This document shows positions 11,158 through 24,734 of a DNA stretch of 64,000 nucleotides, piece by piece. The translations under genes and the position numbers were made by a program. Under the pieces are notes generated by a model. The model made no database searches, was not told where the DNA came from, and saw only the letters and a list, made by a program, of their open reading frames with translations. Every line of letters starts with the position of its first letter. Positions within the stretch are counted from its first letter, which is position 1. The DNA comes from Turnera subulata (Eukaryota > Streptophyta > Magnoliopsida > Malpighiales > Passifloraceae): positions 36,843-100,842 of the forward strand of contig JAKUCV010001129.1 in the NCBI GenBank assembly GCA_028386065.3, in the 5' to 3' direction.

Positions 11158-12014
11158 GGACTAATGCCTTTTTTTGGTACATGTGTTGTTCTTAATTATC
11201 ACAATTCATATCTGTGTTTTAATTTGGTCACATTTCATCCCTCAATTAAGTCCGATAATAGACCTTTTTATCCCTTAAATCAATGACGTATCAGTTCTTG
11301 GACTAATGCCTTTTTTGATACATGTGTTGCTCTTGATTATTACAATTCATATCTGTGTTTTAATTTGGTCACATTTCATTCCTCAATTAAGTCCGATAAT
11401 AGACCGTTTTATCCCTTAAATCAATGACGTATCAGTTTTTTCACCCGTATTCTTCACCTAATCGACCCGGAACTTGGTGGATACCTAAAGCCTAATCGAA
11501 ACCTGACCTGAGCTAAGACAATCTTTATTATTTTCTTTTTCTTTTTATTTTATTATTTTCTTTTTTCCAAAAATTTTAATTTTAAAAATAAATATTTCTT
11601 TTCGTTCTAGTAATCTGCAATCTATTTTCTTTTCGACCCAAACACCTTCCTATCCGATAATCCAAATATCTATTTTTAGAACTAAAAATAGATTGCAGAT
11701 TACTAGAACAAAAAAATATATCTATTTTTAGAATTAAAATTTTTGGAAAAAAGAAAATAAAAAAAATAATTAAAAAAAGTCCAAGTTCGGGTTGGGTTTC
11801 GGTTAGCCTTTGGATACCCACCGGGTTTGGGGTCGGTTAGGTGAAGAATTCGGGTGAAAAAACTGATACGTCACTGATTTCAGGGGTAAAACGATCAAAA
11901 TAACCAAATTAGGCCAATCGAACTTAATTGAGGGATGAAATGTGACCAAATTGAAACACAAGTATGAATTGTGATAATCAAGAGCTACACAGATACCAAA
12001 AAAGGCATTAGTCC
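11158..12014. mobile_element. Non-autonomous MULE forming one long inverted repeat
   Basis: The ends GGACTAATGCC and GGCATTAGTCC are exact inverted repeats. The two arms stay complementary, with mismatches, almost to the centre near 11660. Flanks carry a 9-bp near-duplication (AGCTTTCTT at 11149-11157, AGCTTTCGT at 12015-12023), the size typical of Mutator-like elements. The left arm holds a tandem duplication of about 142 bp (second copy starts at 11300). There is no coding capacity. A transcript would fold into a very long hairpin. Confidence 0.75.
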
Positions 12015-12117
12015 AGCTTTCGTTGTTCTCATGTCCAACCATGCCAGAATGGAAAGAAAAGGTCCAAACAGTACTATCAGCTAAGCGGATACATTGGAAC
12101 TAATACTACTGCTATAT

Positions 12118-12535
12118 TGGGGTGGAAACGAGCTAGGCCAGTTCATGAACATTCCGGGATCAATTCGGTGAAAGTTCGTACTTGACTTGACATTATCGAG
12201 CTCGAGCCGAGCTTTCATATCATGAGCCTGATGAGTTCACCATGACTCTACCCCACTTCTTCCCCTTATCCTTTTTTAAATTAAAAAACGATATAGGATA
12301 AGAAGACTGACCACACTGAACACAAAATTGAGCAAGCTGAGCGCGAGCTTTAATATATTTGGCTCGTAAAGCTCGCGAGCCCTATCAAATTAACAATTTT
12401 TACTTATTCAAGCTCAAATTTTGAACTTCAACAATCTTTTAATCTAAACAGGCTTAATCGAGCCGAGCTCGAACTTTTCGACTCCCTATCGAGCTCAAGC
12501 CTATACTTTTAAGCTTGACCCGAGCTTGCCTATAT
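12118..12535. mobile_element. Diverged hAT-like repeat rich in GAGC/GCTCG motifs
   Basis: It begins GGGGTGGAAACGAGCTAG and carries repeated CTCGAGCCGAGC-type words, resembling the clear hAT element at 41047-41994. CTATATT lies on both sides and may be a target duplication, but the right terminal repeat is eroded. It is probably an old relative of that family. Confidence 0.45.
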
Positions 12536-12670
12536 TCATTTTTTGGGAAGAAAGAGATCATCACATAGCCGTGGTAAGATTATTGATATACATGAGATAT
12601 GACAACGATTAGAGAAATATTACATACATTACATATAGTATACATATTAGTTACCAAGCAAGTTAACTTA

Positions 12671-13807
12671 TTAGTCCTTCTCTTTGTTTGGTATATCCTG
12701 ATCAGGTGCACGAAGGGTTCCTAGCATCCAATCCATCCATATGGTCCAATGCCCATAATTATGGTGATTAGTGACGTGGTGGATGGTATGGTAACCCGCA
12801 CCCATAATGGGCCAAACACCGCCGTGTATAGTGTCGTGAATGCTTGACGTCCATATAGATTCAAGGAACAGCATTATTAATTGTGTCCTGAAATGGATTG
12901 GGATGATGATGGGAGCGATCCCATGGGGTAATGCTTGCAGGATCCCATCAATTGGCTCAAGGGCAAGACCTGAAACAAGCCCACAAGATTAAGTGCATAC
13001 ATATTTCTTTCCATTAGTCGCGTAAATAAAAAACCATTCTAATTGTAACTACAGTAGAGATACGTAGCATATCTTATATAAAATTAGTGCCTGAATAACA
13101 CGATTAATTATACATAGGATATACAGACAAGGACTTATAACTAAGAGGGTAAGAGGGTTTTACCAGCAAATGGAGAAATCTTGGTTGGCTTGTTGTAGCG
13201 GTGATGAGGGGCATGAAAATATTTGTATAGAGGTTTTATCTCGTGCAACAACCTATGAGCCCAATATATTGCAATCTCTAAAGCAGCAACATAGATAATC
13301 AAATACCCAATGTAGGCAAACCAACCCACATCTGAGATCCTTGGATAGCACTGAGTCCAACCATTTTCAATTATGTGCTCTGATACGGTGGGCAGAAGGC
13401 TGTACCATGGCATACTCTTCATGGCAACATATATGTGGGACAGCATGGTTCTTATAGAAGGAGTGTCATCTGCAATAATATCCAACAACTATATGGTTTA
13501 TATATATACATGTTCAAACACCAAAATAAAAAGCTATTTACCGGCAGAGACTACATACAATAGGCATATCAATTGTATTTGTACCTGCAGAGACATACAC
13601 GTTGCTTTTCAAGTAATAAATGTAGAAGCACCATAGAAATGCTGTGACTAGGTAGCAAAAGCATGCAACAATGAAGTTACGAAGCCAAGACTGCAGGAAG
13701 TGGGGCAGCAAAGACCACCATTGTGATGGCAAGAAATGGCCCAAGACGATGTTGTTATAAAGTTCGGTCTCGTCCAACAACAGCCGCAAGTAGTATTTGT
13801 CTTCCAT
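12671..13807 (-). CDS. STE1: Delta7-sterol C5(6)-desaturase
   Basis: Three exons, 13807-13585, 13469-13164 and 12969-12671, give 275 residues, close to plant STE1/DWF7. The protein has several membrane spans and the di-iron histidine motifs of the fatty acid hydroxylase/sterol desaturase family: HRLLH (146-150), HAPHH (160-164) and HTIHH (237-241). Flanking blocks [34 protein letters not shown] and [12 protein letters not shown] are characteristic. The enzyme introduces the C5 double bond of sterols in the endoplasmic reticulum, on the route to campesterol and brassinosteroids, with cytochrome b5 as electron donor. The start is chosen from family alignment; upstream in-frame codons are non-conserved. 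All key residues are present. Confidence 0.95.
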
Positions 13808-13964
13808 TGGACGTCTTTGTGGATTATGGAGAAAAGGACTGGATGTTGATAATAGGAATTTTTTTTTTTCAAAAGAGATGGTGGGTGCAAGATATTTTGT
13901 TGCACCCAAAACAACCGTAATTAACTTGATGATCTTGAGGTGATCCGTGATTGGATGGAGAAGG

Positions 13965-13974
13965 AAATAAATAG
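13965..13974 (-). promoter_or_regulatory. Possible TATA element of STE1
   Basis: The reverse strand reads CTATTTATTT about 160 bases upstream of the STE1 ATG. The context fits a core promoter, but the motif is not a perfect TATA box. Confidence 0.35.
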
Positions 13975-14145
13975 AGGCCTTTCTAGCAACACTAAAAATT
14001 TCTAACTCAAGGCCTCACTCTATATGCGCAGAGTATATTAGAAAAAGCAATAACACAAAAACGTTATTGTATAGATTATTCTTGCTGACTAATAAATATG
14101 TTATTGTTCTTAACACGGATAGTGTTGGATGCCAGATATAAACGT

Positions 14146-14198
14146 TATTAGTTGACATTATTTTTTTTTTTTTTGAGAAACTATTAGTTGACATTATT
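14146..14198 (-). mobile_element. Micro-retroinsertion: 19-bp poly(T) insert with 17-bp duplication
   Basis: Identical 17-bp copies of TATTAGTTGACATTATT at 14146-14162 and 14182-14198 flank an insert that is a T-run followed by GAGAAAC. On the reverse strand this is GTTTCTC plus poly(A). It looks like a severely 5'-truncated SINE or LINE insertion. Confidence 0.6.
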
Positions 14199-15691
14199 AA
14201 CATCAACTAATATTATATAATAGTGCCCATATGCGACTAATATACAAATTTAAAGTTTGTGAAATTCAACTGTTATCGAGCGGTGGATCAGATTCAACGA
14301 GTTTATTTAGTGGAAAGCGGCCGGAAATTAATATAACGTCCACTAGTCACTCACCTACTTTTGATTTTGAAGGATTGAACCACATGATAGAGTTGATGAA
14401 AGTTTATTATTTTTTGATTATTTTGGGAGAGGAGAAGCCAGATTTATTAAGCACCTTTCTCTACTCAGAATAAAAATTTAGCTAGTTTAAGTAAGTTGTT
14501 TAATTATATTGCAAGAATTGTCTCCACCAGAAACCACCAAGGAATTTTTAATTTCGATCAAATCATCTATAGTTGGGGTGTTTTTGTCGGGGCTGGAGGC
14601 TGCATTCGCTGAAGAGATATTATTGGTATAGAAGAGGATCCGTTGACTCTGCCATTAGAGAGGTATTCTGATAGGTTTATACTTTTATGGTTACTCAGCT
14701 TTCTGCAAACGTAGTAAAGAAGTGCATGGTCTTTTGTTTTTTCATTAATGTAGGCGAGAGGCCTCTCGCTTGTTAAAAGGGGAAAGATTTTCCCCTCCCT
14801 CCATTTGAACAAGCATATTCTGTGCCATTTTTCTGGCATTATTGTTTCTTTACTTTTTATTTCTATTTTTGTTCTCATCTTACATCTTTATATACTTTAA
14901 CGACATGCTTGAATAGATGTAATCAGATATAATGGAATCGAATCGCTCACTAAAATAAAAGCTTATAGCTTTTGTACTCCAAAATCCCATAGTCCATCCA
15001 GAATAATCATATGGTAATATCGGAATTCAAAATCAAAACCTAGAATGTCGTTGGCAGCAGCAGCAGCAGCAGTTCAGAAGTCTCAATAGCTCTTAATCTT
15101 CCAGTGGAAAAAAAATTATCCGGCGCAACCCTCATTTTCTTTTTTCAAAGCCAATCCAACAAGTTAAATGGGGCAGTCTAAAAGATCACGGGTTATCTAG
15201 AAGACGGGCCCAAGCTTCCCCGTCAATTCATCATCCCTTTTCTTTTCTTTTATTTTTTTCATTTTTTCTCCTTGTAATTCATTTTTTACCTTTTAGGAAC
15301 TTTTTTGCCCGACCTTATTAATTTAGCGTATACCTTATTCAAATCTTCCATCTTTCACATTTATATTCTTATTGCGCGTGAAACTCTCATTTAGAGATAA
15401 GCAAACATCCTCCTTTTTTTCTTTATCATACTAGTTGACTGTTAAACAAAGTGAAGTGGAACACCATTTCTTCTCCCGTTGATACCATTAAGCAATCACT
15501 TGAACATCATTGAAGCCCAGTGCAAGAACTAATAAAATGACCCAGCAGAACTGAAATGGACAGTTGAAAACCTTTTGGCTGCTATATACTGATGCATATC
15601 TACAATATTCGCACCTTTACATACAGGGAAAAGTTTTAACTACAAAATGGATCATGTACAGTATCGCCCCAAAAATAAAACTAAAGAGACG
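14199..15691. other. Intergenic spacer between STE1 and LIG6
   Basis: No confident gene. A reverse open frame of 103 codons at 14567-14878 has no recognised family. A short CAG/GCA microsatellite lies near 15055-15073. The right end includes the probable LIG6 3' UTR. Confidence 0.4.
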
Positions 15692-18600
15692 TCAATCCCC
15701 TGCTGAAACATCCATCTTTCGTGTTTGAGAATTAAACATATCAGCAATATCTGCAGCCGTGCTACACTCCTCTGGATTCCTATCCGACACACAGCTGATA
15801 AATCTTGGAAATCTTACTGAGATGCCACGAGATGGGTGAACCAAACCAACAGCAGCCTGGTGAACTGGGGAAACCGTGAAGTCAGCTCCTCTGATTTCCC
15901 AAACGACTTCTGGAGCAAACCACAAATCCGGAACCTCAGCCGTCTCATAATAAAGTGGCTTTTTAGACAAAATCCTATCTCCAGAGAAGAATTCTTTCAT
16001 CTGCACCGCAGAATTGCAAAACATTTTGTTACCATGATGAAGATTCCACAAGAAATAAGTAGATTGTTGTAACGTGTTTCAAAGGAGCAGCAAGGCTAAG
16101 CTACTTCGTAGGCAATTAGGATCCAGGAATTGTTTCAGTAAACACAATGCAGCTACCAGGCTAATTTTATTAAACTGATGGCACAATCAAGTAATTCCGA
16201 AGAGATTGCCCCAGACTGGAGAAATCTCTTTCCAGCAAAGAATTATCAGACTTCTTATACAAATGCAACAAGCTCAATTTGGTACAGCTATAGCACAATA
16301 ATGAACTACTGAAATTCTGACGAAACACATATTGAAGAATAAATCGTAACAAATTTAGAAGACTAAACTATGGGGAGAAACCACGGATGTGTTTATCAAT
16401 AGACAAAATTATTCCTCAAATGAACACACAAAAGGAAGCTCACTGTCAATGATATCCTTGTAGACATGCCTGGATGCAAGTTATATCACCATGAGGATTA
16501 TCAAACCAGTTTACCTCTATGTAAAATGCATCCGAGAAACCTGACATAACGCGGCATACACTTTGGAAATTCTCAGTCTCAGGATTGTAACATGCCATCA
16601 GAAATGGACTGTACCTGCAATGATGCAAGCATGCAATAATATCAAGAGTAACAATAGGGGTTAAAATCCGTCTCCACCGAAAGCATTTAGCACGGATGTC
16701 ATTAAAAAAACCTCCACATGTTTTTTGTTTACTGGCAACTAGTTCAATTTTTTGAAATTTCATCATGTCACTTGGCAAGTATTTAACGATGAAAAGCCTC
16801 CATGTTGCCTTTATACTGGCAACTAGCTCCATCTGTTTTATTTATTACCTCATCCTTTAAATTTAAAATGACCAGTACAGACTCCAAACTACCAAGCTAC
16901 TTCCAGATCAATGACTAATCAAGTTGAGAGATTCAAAATACTGTAATTCTGTGATCAACATCTATTCTTTCAAAGATCATGACCAATAACATTTCATAAC
17001 CAATTCGAAACTCGGTGCATATAGATAGCCAGGAAGAACAGATAACAAATGGAATAAAGAGTTTTCAGCCCTCTGACAGACATGCAAAATAAGGAACAAG
17101 TTATTACCATCCAGCTTTTCGCCCATTTCCGTACCAAGCACCTATTGGCACTAAATCAAGAGAATCATTCATTCCTTCCACATAATCTCGCTTAACCTAT
17201 GAATGAAACATCAGTAAAATAATAATAATAATCAATCATATTCTTGTTACATGACCAAACACAAGATAAAGTTTACATGAGACCTTCAACCATGTATCAG
17301 TACGTTTTGATGGTGCGTATAAAGCATCTACATCCAAAGCTTTCACCATCACTCCCTCACAAGAGGAGTGCAATGCATCTCGAAGGAAAGCATCAATCTT
17401 AGTTGATATCACTTCATTGGTCAGATAAGAATCATGTGCTTCAACCTACAGAGCAAAACACACGTGAATCACTGAAAAAGTAGATGAAATTATAATAACA
17501 CATAAGTTAGCAGCATTCACCGTCATTTCCTTTGCATATTCGAAATAGCCTGCTCTCTCATCGCGAAACAAATCCTTCAAGCCTGTATTATCAAGAAGCA
17601 TGGAAAAAAGGGGATATTGTATCAAAACACATACAGTTTCCAAGCGAAGAAGTTACTACATGTTGAAAGATAACTTCTTTATCATAGGGCACAAAGATGC
17701 ATACATTTCCGTCTGTAGCGAAGAGGAGAGCCCAACAACCTGCAAGAGAAGATTGATCAGCTATACAAGCTCCCAACATCAGAAAAGATAAATTTCAGAC
17801 AACATTATTCTGCCTGGTTTAATTCTAAAACAAACCATGGACTCAAGCCAATAGGAAGTTAATACAGATGCAAAATTAACTACAATCCACAATCTCAATG
17901 AATATATGGCATCTTTCACAGTCTCTAATTGACTCTTTATATGTGATCAGGTTAGACATGCCATAACAGTCTCGGAAAATTCAAGAGGAAGTACGAGAAA
18001 ATTACTGCTCCCCATTTGCGAACATGATATCGAAGACAAACACACAGATATCAACCTGCACATAGTGTCACATAAAAGAAACAAATATGAATCAGAACAT
18101 AACAGCCATTGGACAGAAAATTGGATCAAAGGTACGTCTGGAAAAAGCAAAAGCAAAAAAATTTGAATATCTAGATAAAAAATCTGCCACAATTCTCTCT
18201 TCTCTTTCTAGACCATTAGTCAATTACCAAATGCATGAGTGAACTCACTAGGAGTGTTACTTGCCCTACCCCTTGTTTCAGAACACATTGAGCTGAAGAA
18301 TGTGCAGTGTGAGGAATGGCAGTTCACTCGCAAAAACTGTCATTCCTCAAAAAACTGCATGCTATTATTTATAACCAGAATCATTCCAGTCAGCAAGTAT
18401 AGTTGCATAATGATTTTCAAAGTCATGCTTCTTTAAGTATCTGCAAACATCTTGAGGGTTCACAGCGACAGGATGGTTGAAATCAGACTCAGAGCATTTA
18501 CCACCATCTTAAGCTATTTAAGCTGAAACCTACGCCCAACCTTCACTCTAATCACCAAGCAGAGCAGACATTTTATATTAACACATGTCCCAACTCGAGG

Positions 18601-21600
18601 ATAATATCACAGTTAATATGCGGCATAATAGTAGACCAAACCTTTATATCATTTACTGCAATAGAAGATTCTTTCCCCCCTCTCTCTCTTGAGGATAGTT
18701 CCTGAAAAGACATCAGCTTGCAGCCATTCTTTCTATCGACTGCAACCACCTAAGGAAATGCAGCACGATAACCATAAATTATACTGTAGCTGTGTTGGGT
18801 TCAGGAGAAATATTCAGCAATACAAAAATAGCTTCAACAAATACCAAAAAAAGACCCATGAAAAATATCTAGCATAGAGATATCCAACCTCAGCATCCAA
18901 TATAAAAGTTGCAGCAGTAGGTTTACAAGATTCCTGAATTATCTTGATCAAATCAGGAAATCTGGATGTTGTTTCATCCCCATTCCGCGAGAAGACACGC
19001 ATGGAACCATCAGCCATCTTGTGAATTTGGGCACGCTGACCGTCATATCTAGGGTTTAGGCACAGAGAAGAGCAATGAGAAACTCACAGTAGCCTAGAGA
19101 AACAAAAAGGCAAATAAAAATTATTAAAGTCCTTCTAACATATTTCATGCCCTAAAATAATTCTTCTTTTCAAAAGCTCAGGCATATCAACAAATGAAAG
19201 GAGACCTCATTGCCACAACCCAATAGGTGAAACTAAAAACTAGAAAACGGAAACTTGAAATTGTGATGAGTTCCGCTATCAGTCCCTTCTTCTATTTCAA
19301 AGATATGTTCTGTTATTAACACTTCTAACTGCTATAGAGTAACTTCTCTAGAGTATCAAGAATTTCCCGGCTAAAAAAGGATTATGACATTACAACACAT
19401 GGACGGGTTATCCAGAAGACTAATTTCCAGAGCAATAGCAACAAATGGTTAAGGTTCAAAAGGGAATGGCAAAAAAACGAGGATACTGCGAATCATCTCA
19501 GTCTACAAGAGACTAAAAAGTAAATGCGAGCAAACTCCAAAGAAAAGTGGAAGGAAAGATTGTCCTCACACAGGGAAGTGCAGAAAATATTCTTATTTTG
19601 TCAAATCACCAGAGAGCTTTCGCTCCATAAAAAAAAAATACCAAAAATAATACAAGCAGAAACGTTTTCTAGCATGAATTCAAGGCTAATGGCATGAGAA
19701 ATCACAGAATCATCCAGAAAAGCAAAGCATCAAACAGCAGCATGAACAGAAAACCCCGGATTCTCTTTGGTGTCAGCACACTTACTTGAACTCACAAGTA
19801 AAAGACTTATTTTGGAAAACTGTCAGCACTTGTGCAACTCCATTCGTAATTCTATCACAGAAAAACACATAATAAGCCAAAAACATCACTTATAGGCTAA
19901 CCACCTTACAAGTTCACAGTGATCATGGAAATCATACTTTGCAAGCATAGGTTTGATAGGTATCCCCGGGATCATAGATAAATTAGATGATGAAAATCCA
20001 GCGCCTTCTTTTATGATTGAAGGGACAAGCAAATCCTGTGAGAATGTACATGTCAGACTTTTCAGAAGTATGCCTCGAATTTATCAAGATAACAGAAAAC
20101 AAATCAAAGCGCAAACACAACTAACTTACCAAACTGGGAAGTATATTATAAGCTTCAACCACAGCTGCAGAAAGGCTCTAAAAGGTTAAAAAGTTGCATT
20201 AGCAATATGGATAACTAAAAACAGCACCACATAATCTAAGGAGTCGGGCCATTTCAAAAGAAATTTAAGAGCTCATTTATGCTGCTATACATAGGTAGAC
20301 GGTAATTACACTAAGTCAAGTACATTCAAATTAGCATACTGTTTTTTCATTGTTTTCAGGATTCATTTGCAGACAAGAACACATGCAAATATATGACATT
20401 CTCACAAGAAATGGCACATTAACTCCAACAAAAAAAATGAAATGACCAGAAATTTCACTGTGAAGAGAAATAAAACCTGAAGTTTGTCCTTTAAATTTTC
20501 AGCTTTCAGTTCATTGGAAGAGTAGTAATTCATAGCAACAGCTTGAGCCAAAGCAGGTAGAATAGTTCTCATCATTGCCCCAATCCGTAAATTCCTTACC
20601 TATTCAACAGCAAGAAAGTGGAGGATTCTCAGAAAAGCCAACCAGAGTTTTAAAATTGCAATCATAAAAGCGAATGACATATAGAAATCTCAATGAATTA
20701 GAGATTCAGAGGTAAAACGGCAAGATCCAATACAGGGAGTACATGCAGGGAAAAAAACTATCAAGAATTGCATTGGTTATCCATGATGTACTGAGGTTTA
20801 ACTACCTCGCTCATGCCAATATTATTTATTGGGTTTGGCCTAATCTTTTAAAAGGCATAAAGACAATGTAACTGTTTGGTTCTTGAATAAGAGCAAAGAA
20901 AACTATAGGTATCTTTTCACTTAATTCTAAAACATTTATAGAAACAAAATCTATCTACTCTATTTTGCAAATGCTAGAGGCAGGGGAAAAAACCTCACCA
21001 AGGTTCTGACAATAAACTTCATCTCCTTCTCCCGACAAGATCGCATAAGATTCACAATGAAACTCTTCTTTCGAATGACACTTCCGCTACCTGTTTGTAC
21101 ACTGAAGAATATTACATGGGAAACATGTGAATAAGGTTAATGGATTGCATGACAAAAGTGTGTGAACATAAACTCTCACTCAGGATCACGATAAATGGGA
21201 TTGTTGAGATCCTCACTGCTAATAGGATTGGTAATATTCAGAAGCATAACAGGACAGTAGCATTGAGTTTGCATTATTCCAATTAGTAGTGATTTATTTT
21301 GATATAAAAAGGACAGAAAAAAATGGAACTTGTGATTAAATAGTTACTCCAGTTAAAATTACAGGTTTCTGCCATTGAAAAGAGCCTTCACTACTGGAAG
21401 TTGGCAATTCCAAGGAAAAGAAAATGCTTTTTGGTTGGCTCTATCATTGATCCGAGATGTCAGAGTCTCAAAAGAAGAAAATTACGCAATCCATCAAAGG
21501 CTGAGTGTGCTAGACACTGCATAATATCCTATCATTACATCAAAGCCTACTATCCTAGGAAATCTATTATGTGGTCATTGTATCCATTATTCCCTCAAAT

Positions 21601-24600
21601 TGGCCTATTCATACCTTATTTTCCGGAGGGTGGAGAATACATCTTTTACAATAAGAGGCGGACAAGGAGCCAGCAATGTCTGTGTCTGTCGGCATACTTG
21701 AGCAACGTCACCTTGTAAAACATAAGCGGTGCATATGTATCATGATAAAAAGAACATTTGTCAAGAAAACCAAAAATACAAATGAAAGAGGATAAACAAG
21801 AGATCAACTTCTTACCAAGATCTCCCAAAGTATTGTACATATCCCTTATCTTAGACCGCTTAGTTCCACATGCCTCTTCCAGTGCAGATGTTACTAAACT
21901 TCCACCAATGTTGAGTTCCTGCACCATTGGATAAATAGAACAGCATTAGATTTACTATTCAAAGAGAACATAGTGCCAATACCAGCTTACTAGCCAAGAA
22001 CAGCAGAAACAGAAATATCATTATAAACAAAACCAAGCAGAATATTAAACGAAATTCTACCAACCATATTCTCATGGTCAGCAGCAATCTTATTTGTGCA
22101 CAGATACACAGCAGGCAATACATCATCAGGAGATAATGCCAGCAAACTGCAAGAAGCAATATCCCATCCAACAGTTACCATATTGCTTATTCCCTAGAAG
22201 GAAATTAATTGGAAAGGATTTAAAAAAAAATGAAGGATGTGACTGCACCTTCTGAACATATTGCACAATATAGAAGTCGCTTTGATCCTTCCCTTTTCAG
22301 CCTCAACAAGTTCAAATGTCTGTGCCAGATGGACATATGGAGCAGGTTGTCCAGCCATCCAGCATGCTGCATGCGGAGCCAGTGTTTTAACGATGAATTC
22401 CAGTTTAAATAATACAATTGATTAAATGCAATTTAACTTACCATGCTTGACCGGATCATACTTCTCTGGAGGAAGTGACACAAGGTTTTTGCCAACTGAA
22501 AGGTTTTTGTCAACATTTTCAGTTGGTGACCCCCGCACAGTCAGATCAATGCTATCTCCTGGTTGCTCTAAGAAAACTTTCTCCACAGTAGATAAGTGCT
22601 CATCAGTCTGGCATTGTACGTGAACTAAATTGCCAGATAACACTGATGTCTCTCCTATCTCAGTATGGTTAGCCTTCGGATTTCCATAATGCATATCCAG
22701 TGCCTTATTAATATCTCCCTTTGTCGTCTCCAGGATAGTAGCAGCATAGTCTCTTGATGATTCATTTCCCTCTATTATTTGAATAAACTGTTCTATTTCT
22801 TCTCTATACAACTTGTTACCACTGTTTTGACTATTTTGCAATAATTTTTCATCTGTAGGGCATTTCTCAGATATGGATTCAACCATGACATCTTGAGATA
22901 CACCGGGCCCAACTTTGTTGAAGAACCTCGTAATTGTTGATTGCTTTGATCCACCAGATTCCAGTTTTGGATTACTTCTTATTTTCTTGGCAGACTTACC
23001 GTCATTGCTCTTCTTTCTTTTACCAGGAGATATTCTACTCTTAACTGGGGGCTTTGCCTTCGGAGACTTACCAGTTTGACTTAAGAGAATACCAAAACCC
23101 CCATGATCACTCTTAATAGGCACTGATTTTGGAAGTGATTCACACTCATCTTGTGACCTAGTTTCAGGTAAGGAGATAGTGGATTTGAGAGCACAAACCT
23201 GTTCATGAAATTCTGTTTCCCGCTCATAGAAGATAGAAACTGATTCAACAATATTAGCTCCTGAGATGCTAATCAGATCCAACATTTGCTCTCTGGTTAC
23301 CCATGTGGGCAAACAATGACTTAATTCTTGTATTATTTTCTCTGCTTGTTCATCATCAAGCTCATTTAGATTTTGTGAAGCAGGTTCTTGCAGAATATCA
23401 GAGACGTCTTTCCCCTCATTCTCCAGGTCCTGCATCTCGTTAATGCCTGATACCGCAATCCTTTCAATTTTTTCCTCTTTCTCAGACAGACTACGATGGA
23501 AACCCATCAAAAAGTCTTTCTTGTTGGCCATCTCGTCAACCAGGCCTGCAAAATGCTTCTGCATTTTCCTAACATGTTTACTGTCAGAATTTTCAACATC
23601 CGCGCCAACGGTAGGAATAACACGTTTGGGTCTCAGAAACCTCACATACTCTCTAAGCTCATCGTAACTGGAATGCTCGCTATACGGCACAAGGTGTATC
23701 TCGAACGAATCTTTCACCCTAACAGCAAACTTATTCTTTTTCACTTCGTAAGTCCATCCAGTGGGCACAAACCCCACAACACTAGAATACCCCTTCTCCA
23801 CCATAATCTCCTTCATTTTCACAAAATTTGGGCGAAAATAAGGCCAAGTCTCCCCCAACACATTCCAGCCAACAACATGAACATCACTCTCATTCTCATC
23901 CTCTGTAAACACCCCGCTCTCCCCGTACCCCAAAACCCTCAAAACCTCCATTTTCCTCGCGTCGACAACCACTTTCCTCTTGCACCTCCGTGCAATCTCG
24001 AGCAGAATCCTTTCCTTTCCCACCACATACGTGGCGACAAGAAACAGCACACCCTTCTCTAAACCCCCACCAACCTTCTTCCCTCCTCCAGCGACCTTCT
24101 CGATCACACTAACCACGTAATCAACAGACTCCTCTTGCTTAGGAAACACGAACTTCGGGTTACAGTAAGTAGTATCCAAGAAAACCGCATTGCAGCCAAC
24201 GAACCGCAACAGAATCGGATCGTTTTTCATCTCACTGTTAAACCTACAATCCCCCGTGTGTACATAAGTCTCGAATCGGGATAAATCCTTACTAATCGGT
24301 ACCTTAAAAAGAAACTGCACGGCGCCGGGGCAGTGGTTGGCGTCGATTAGGGTTACTTCTGAGCCGTCGATGAGGACAGGGGAGCCGAGGGGGATGGAGC
24401 ACACGAGCGGAGGCGGGATTTTAAGGATTTGAGTGAGGAGAGAGGAAGTGAGCGGGGAGCAGAAGACGATGCCGTGGGACCAGGAGGAGGAGAGGCCGGA
24501 GTAGTGGTCGGAGTGGAAGTGGGAGAGGAAGAAGGCGGTGGTGGAGGTGGAGGTGGCGGAGGAGGGGCGGAAGGAGTCGACGAGGAAATGCGTGTTGGGG

Positions 24601-24734
24601 ATGAGTTTGGAGGGAGGCGGGGGAGGGAGGGAGGGAGGAGGCGGTGGAGGGAGAGGGAGGGAGAGGGAGGAGAGAGCGGCGTGGTAGAGGCGGAGGGAGT
24701 CTAGGGTTTGGATGGGCGGCGAGTCGGTGGACAT
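15692..24734 (-). CDS. LIG6: DNA ligase 6 (MBL/beta-CASP nuclease-like domain fused to ATP-dependent ligase)
   Basis: Nineteen exons splice in frame to about 1401 residues: 24734-22442, 22366-22249, 22146-22065, 21918-21816, 21711-21615, 21101-20999, 20599-20477, 20177-20130, 20035-19938, 19851-19786, 19048-18889, 18749-18642, 18055-18006, 17739-17705, 17582-17521, 17445-17284, 17196-17108, 16614-16515 and 16000-15692. Exon 1 encodes a Pro-rich leader and an SNM1-like metallo-beta-lactamase domain (HFHSDH at 72-77, then DANHCPGA and HTGDCR). A Lys/Ser-rich linker and a UBA-like helix pair follow. Later exons encode the ligase DNA-binding domain, the adenylation site KYDGQR (active Lys about 1044) and the OB fold ending in HPSRGISVRFPRFI. 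Plant LIG6 acts in double-strand break repair and seed longevity. All expected motifs are present. Confidence 0.95.

Noticed and set aside
14567..14878. 103-codon reverse ORF
   Set aside because: No recognised motif, no splice context, AT-rich surroundings; could be a relic but unsupported.
21171..21240. Extra LIG6 exon between exons 5 and 6
   Set aside because: The stretch reads plausibly (SSEDLNNPIYRDPE), but exon 5 joins exon 6 in the correct phase and the insert is not expected in the family.
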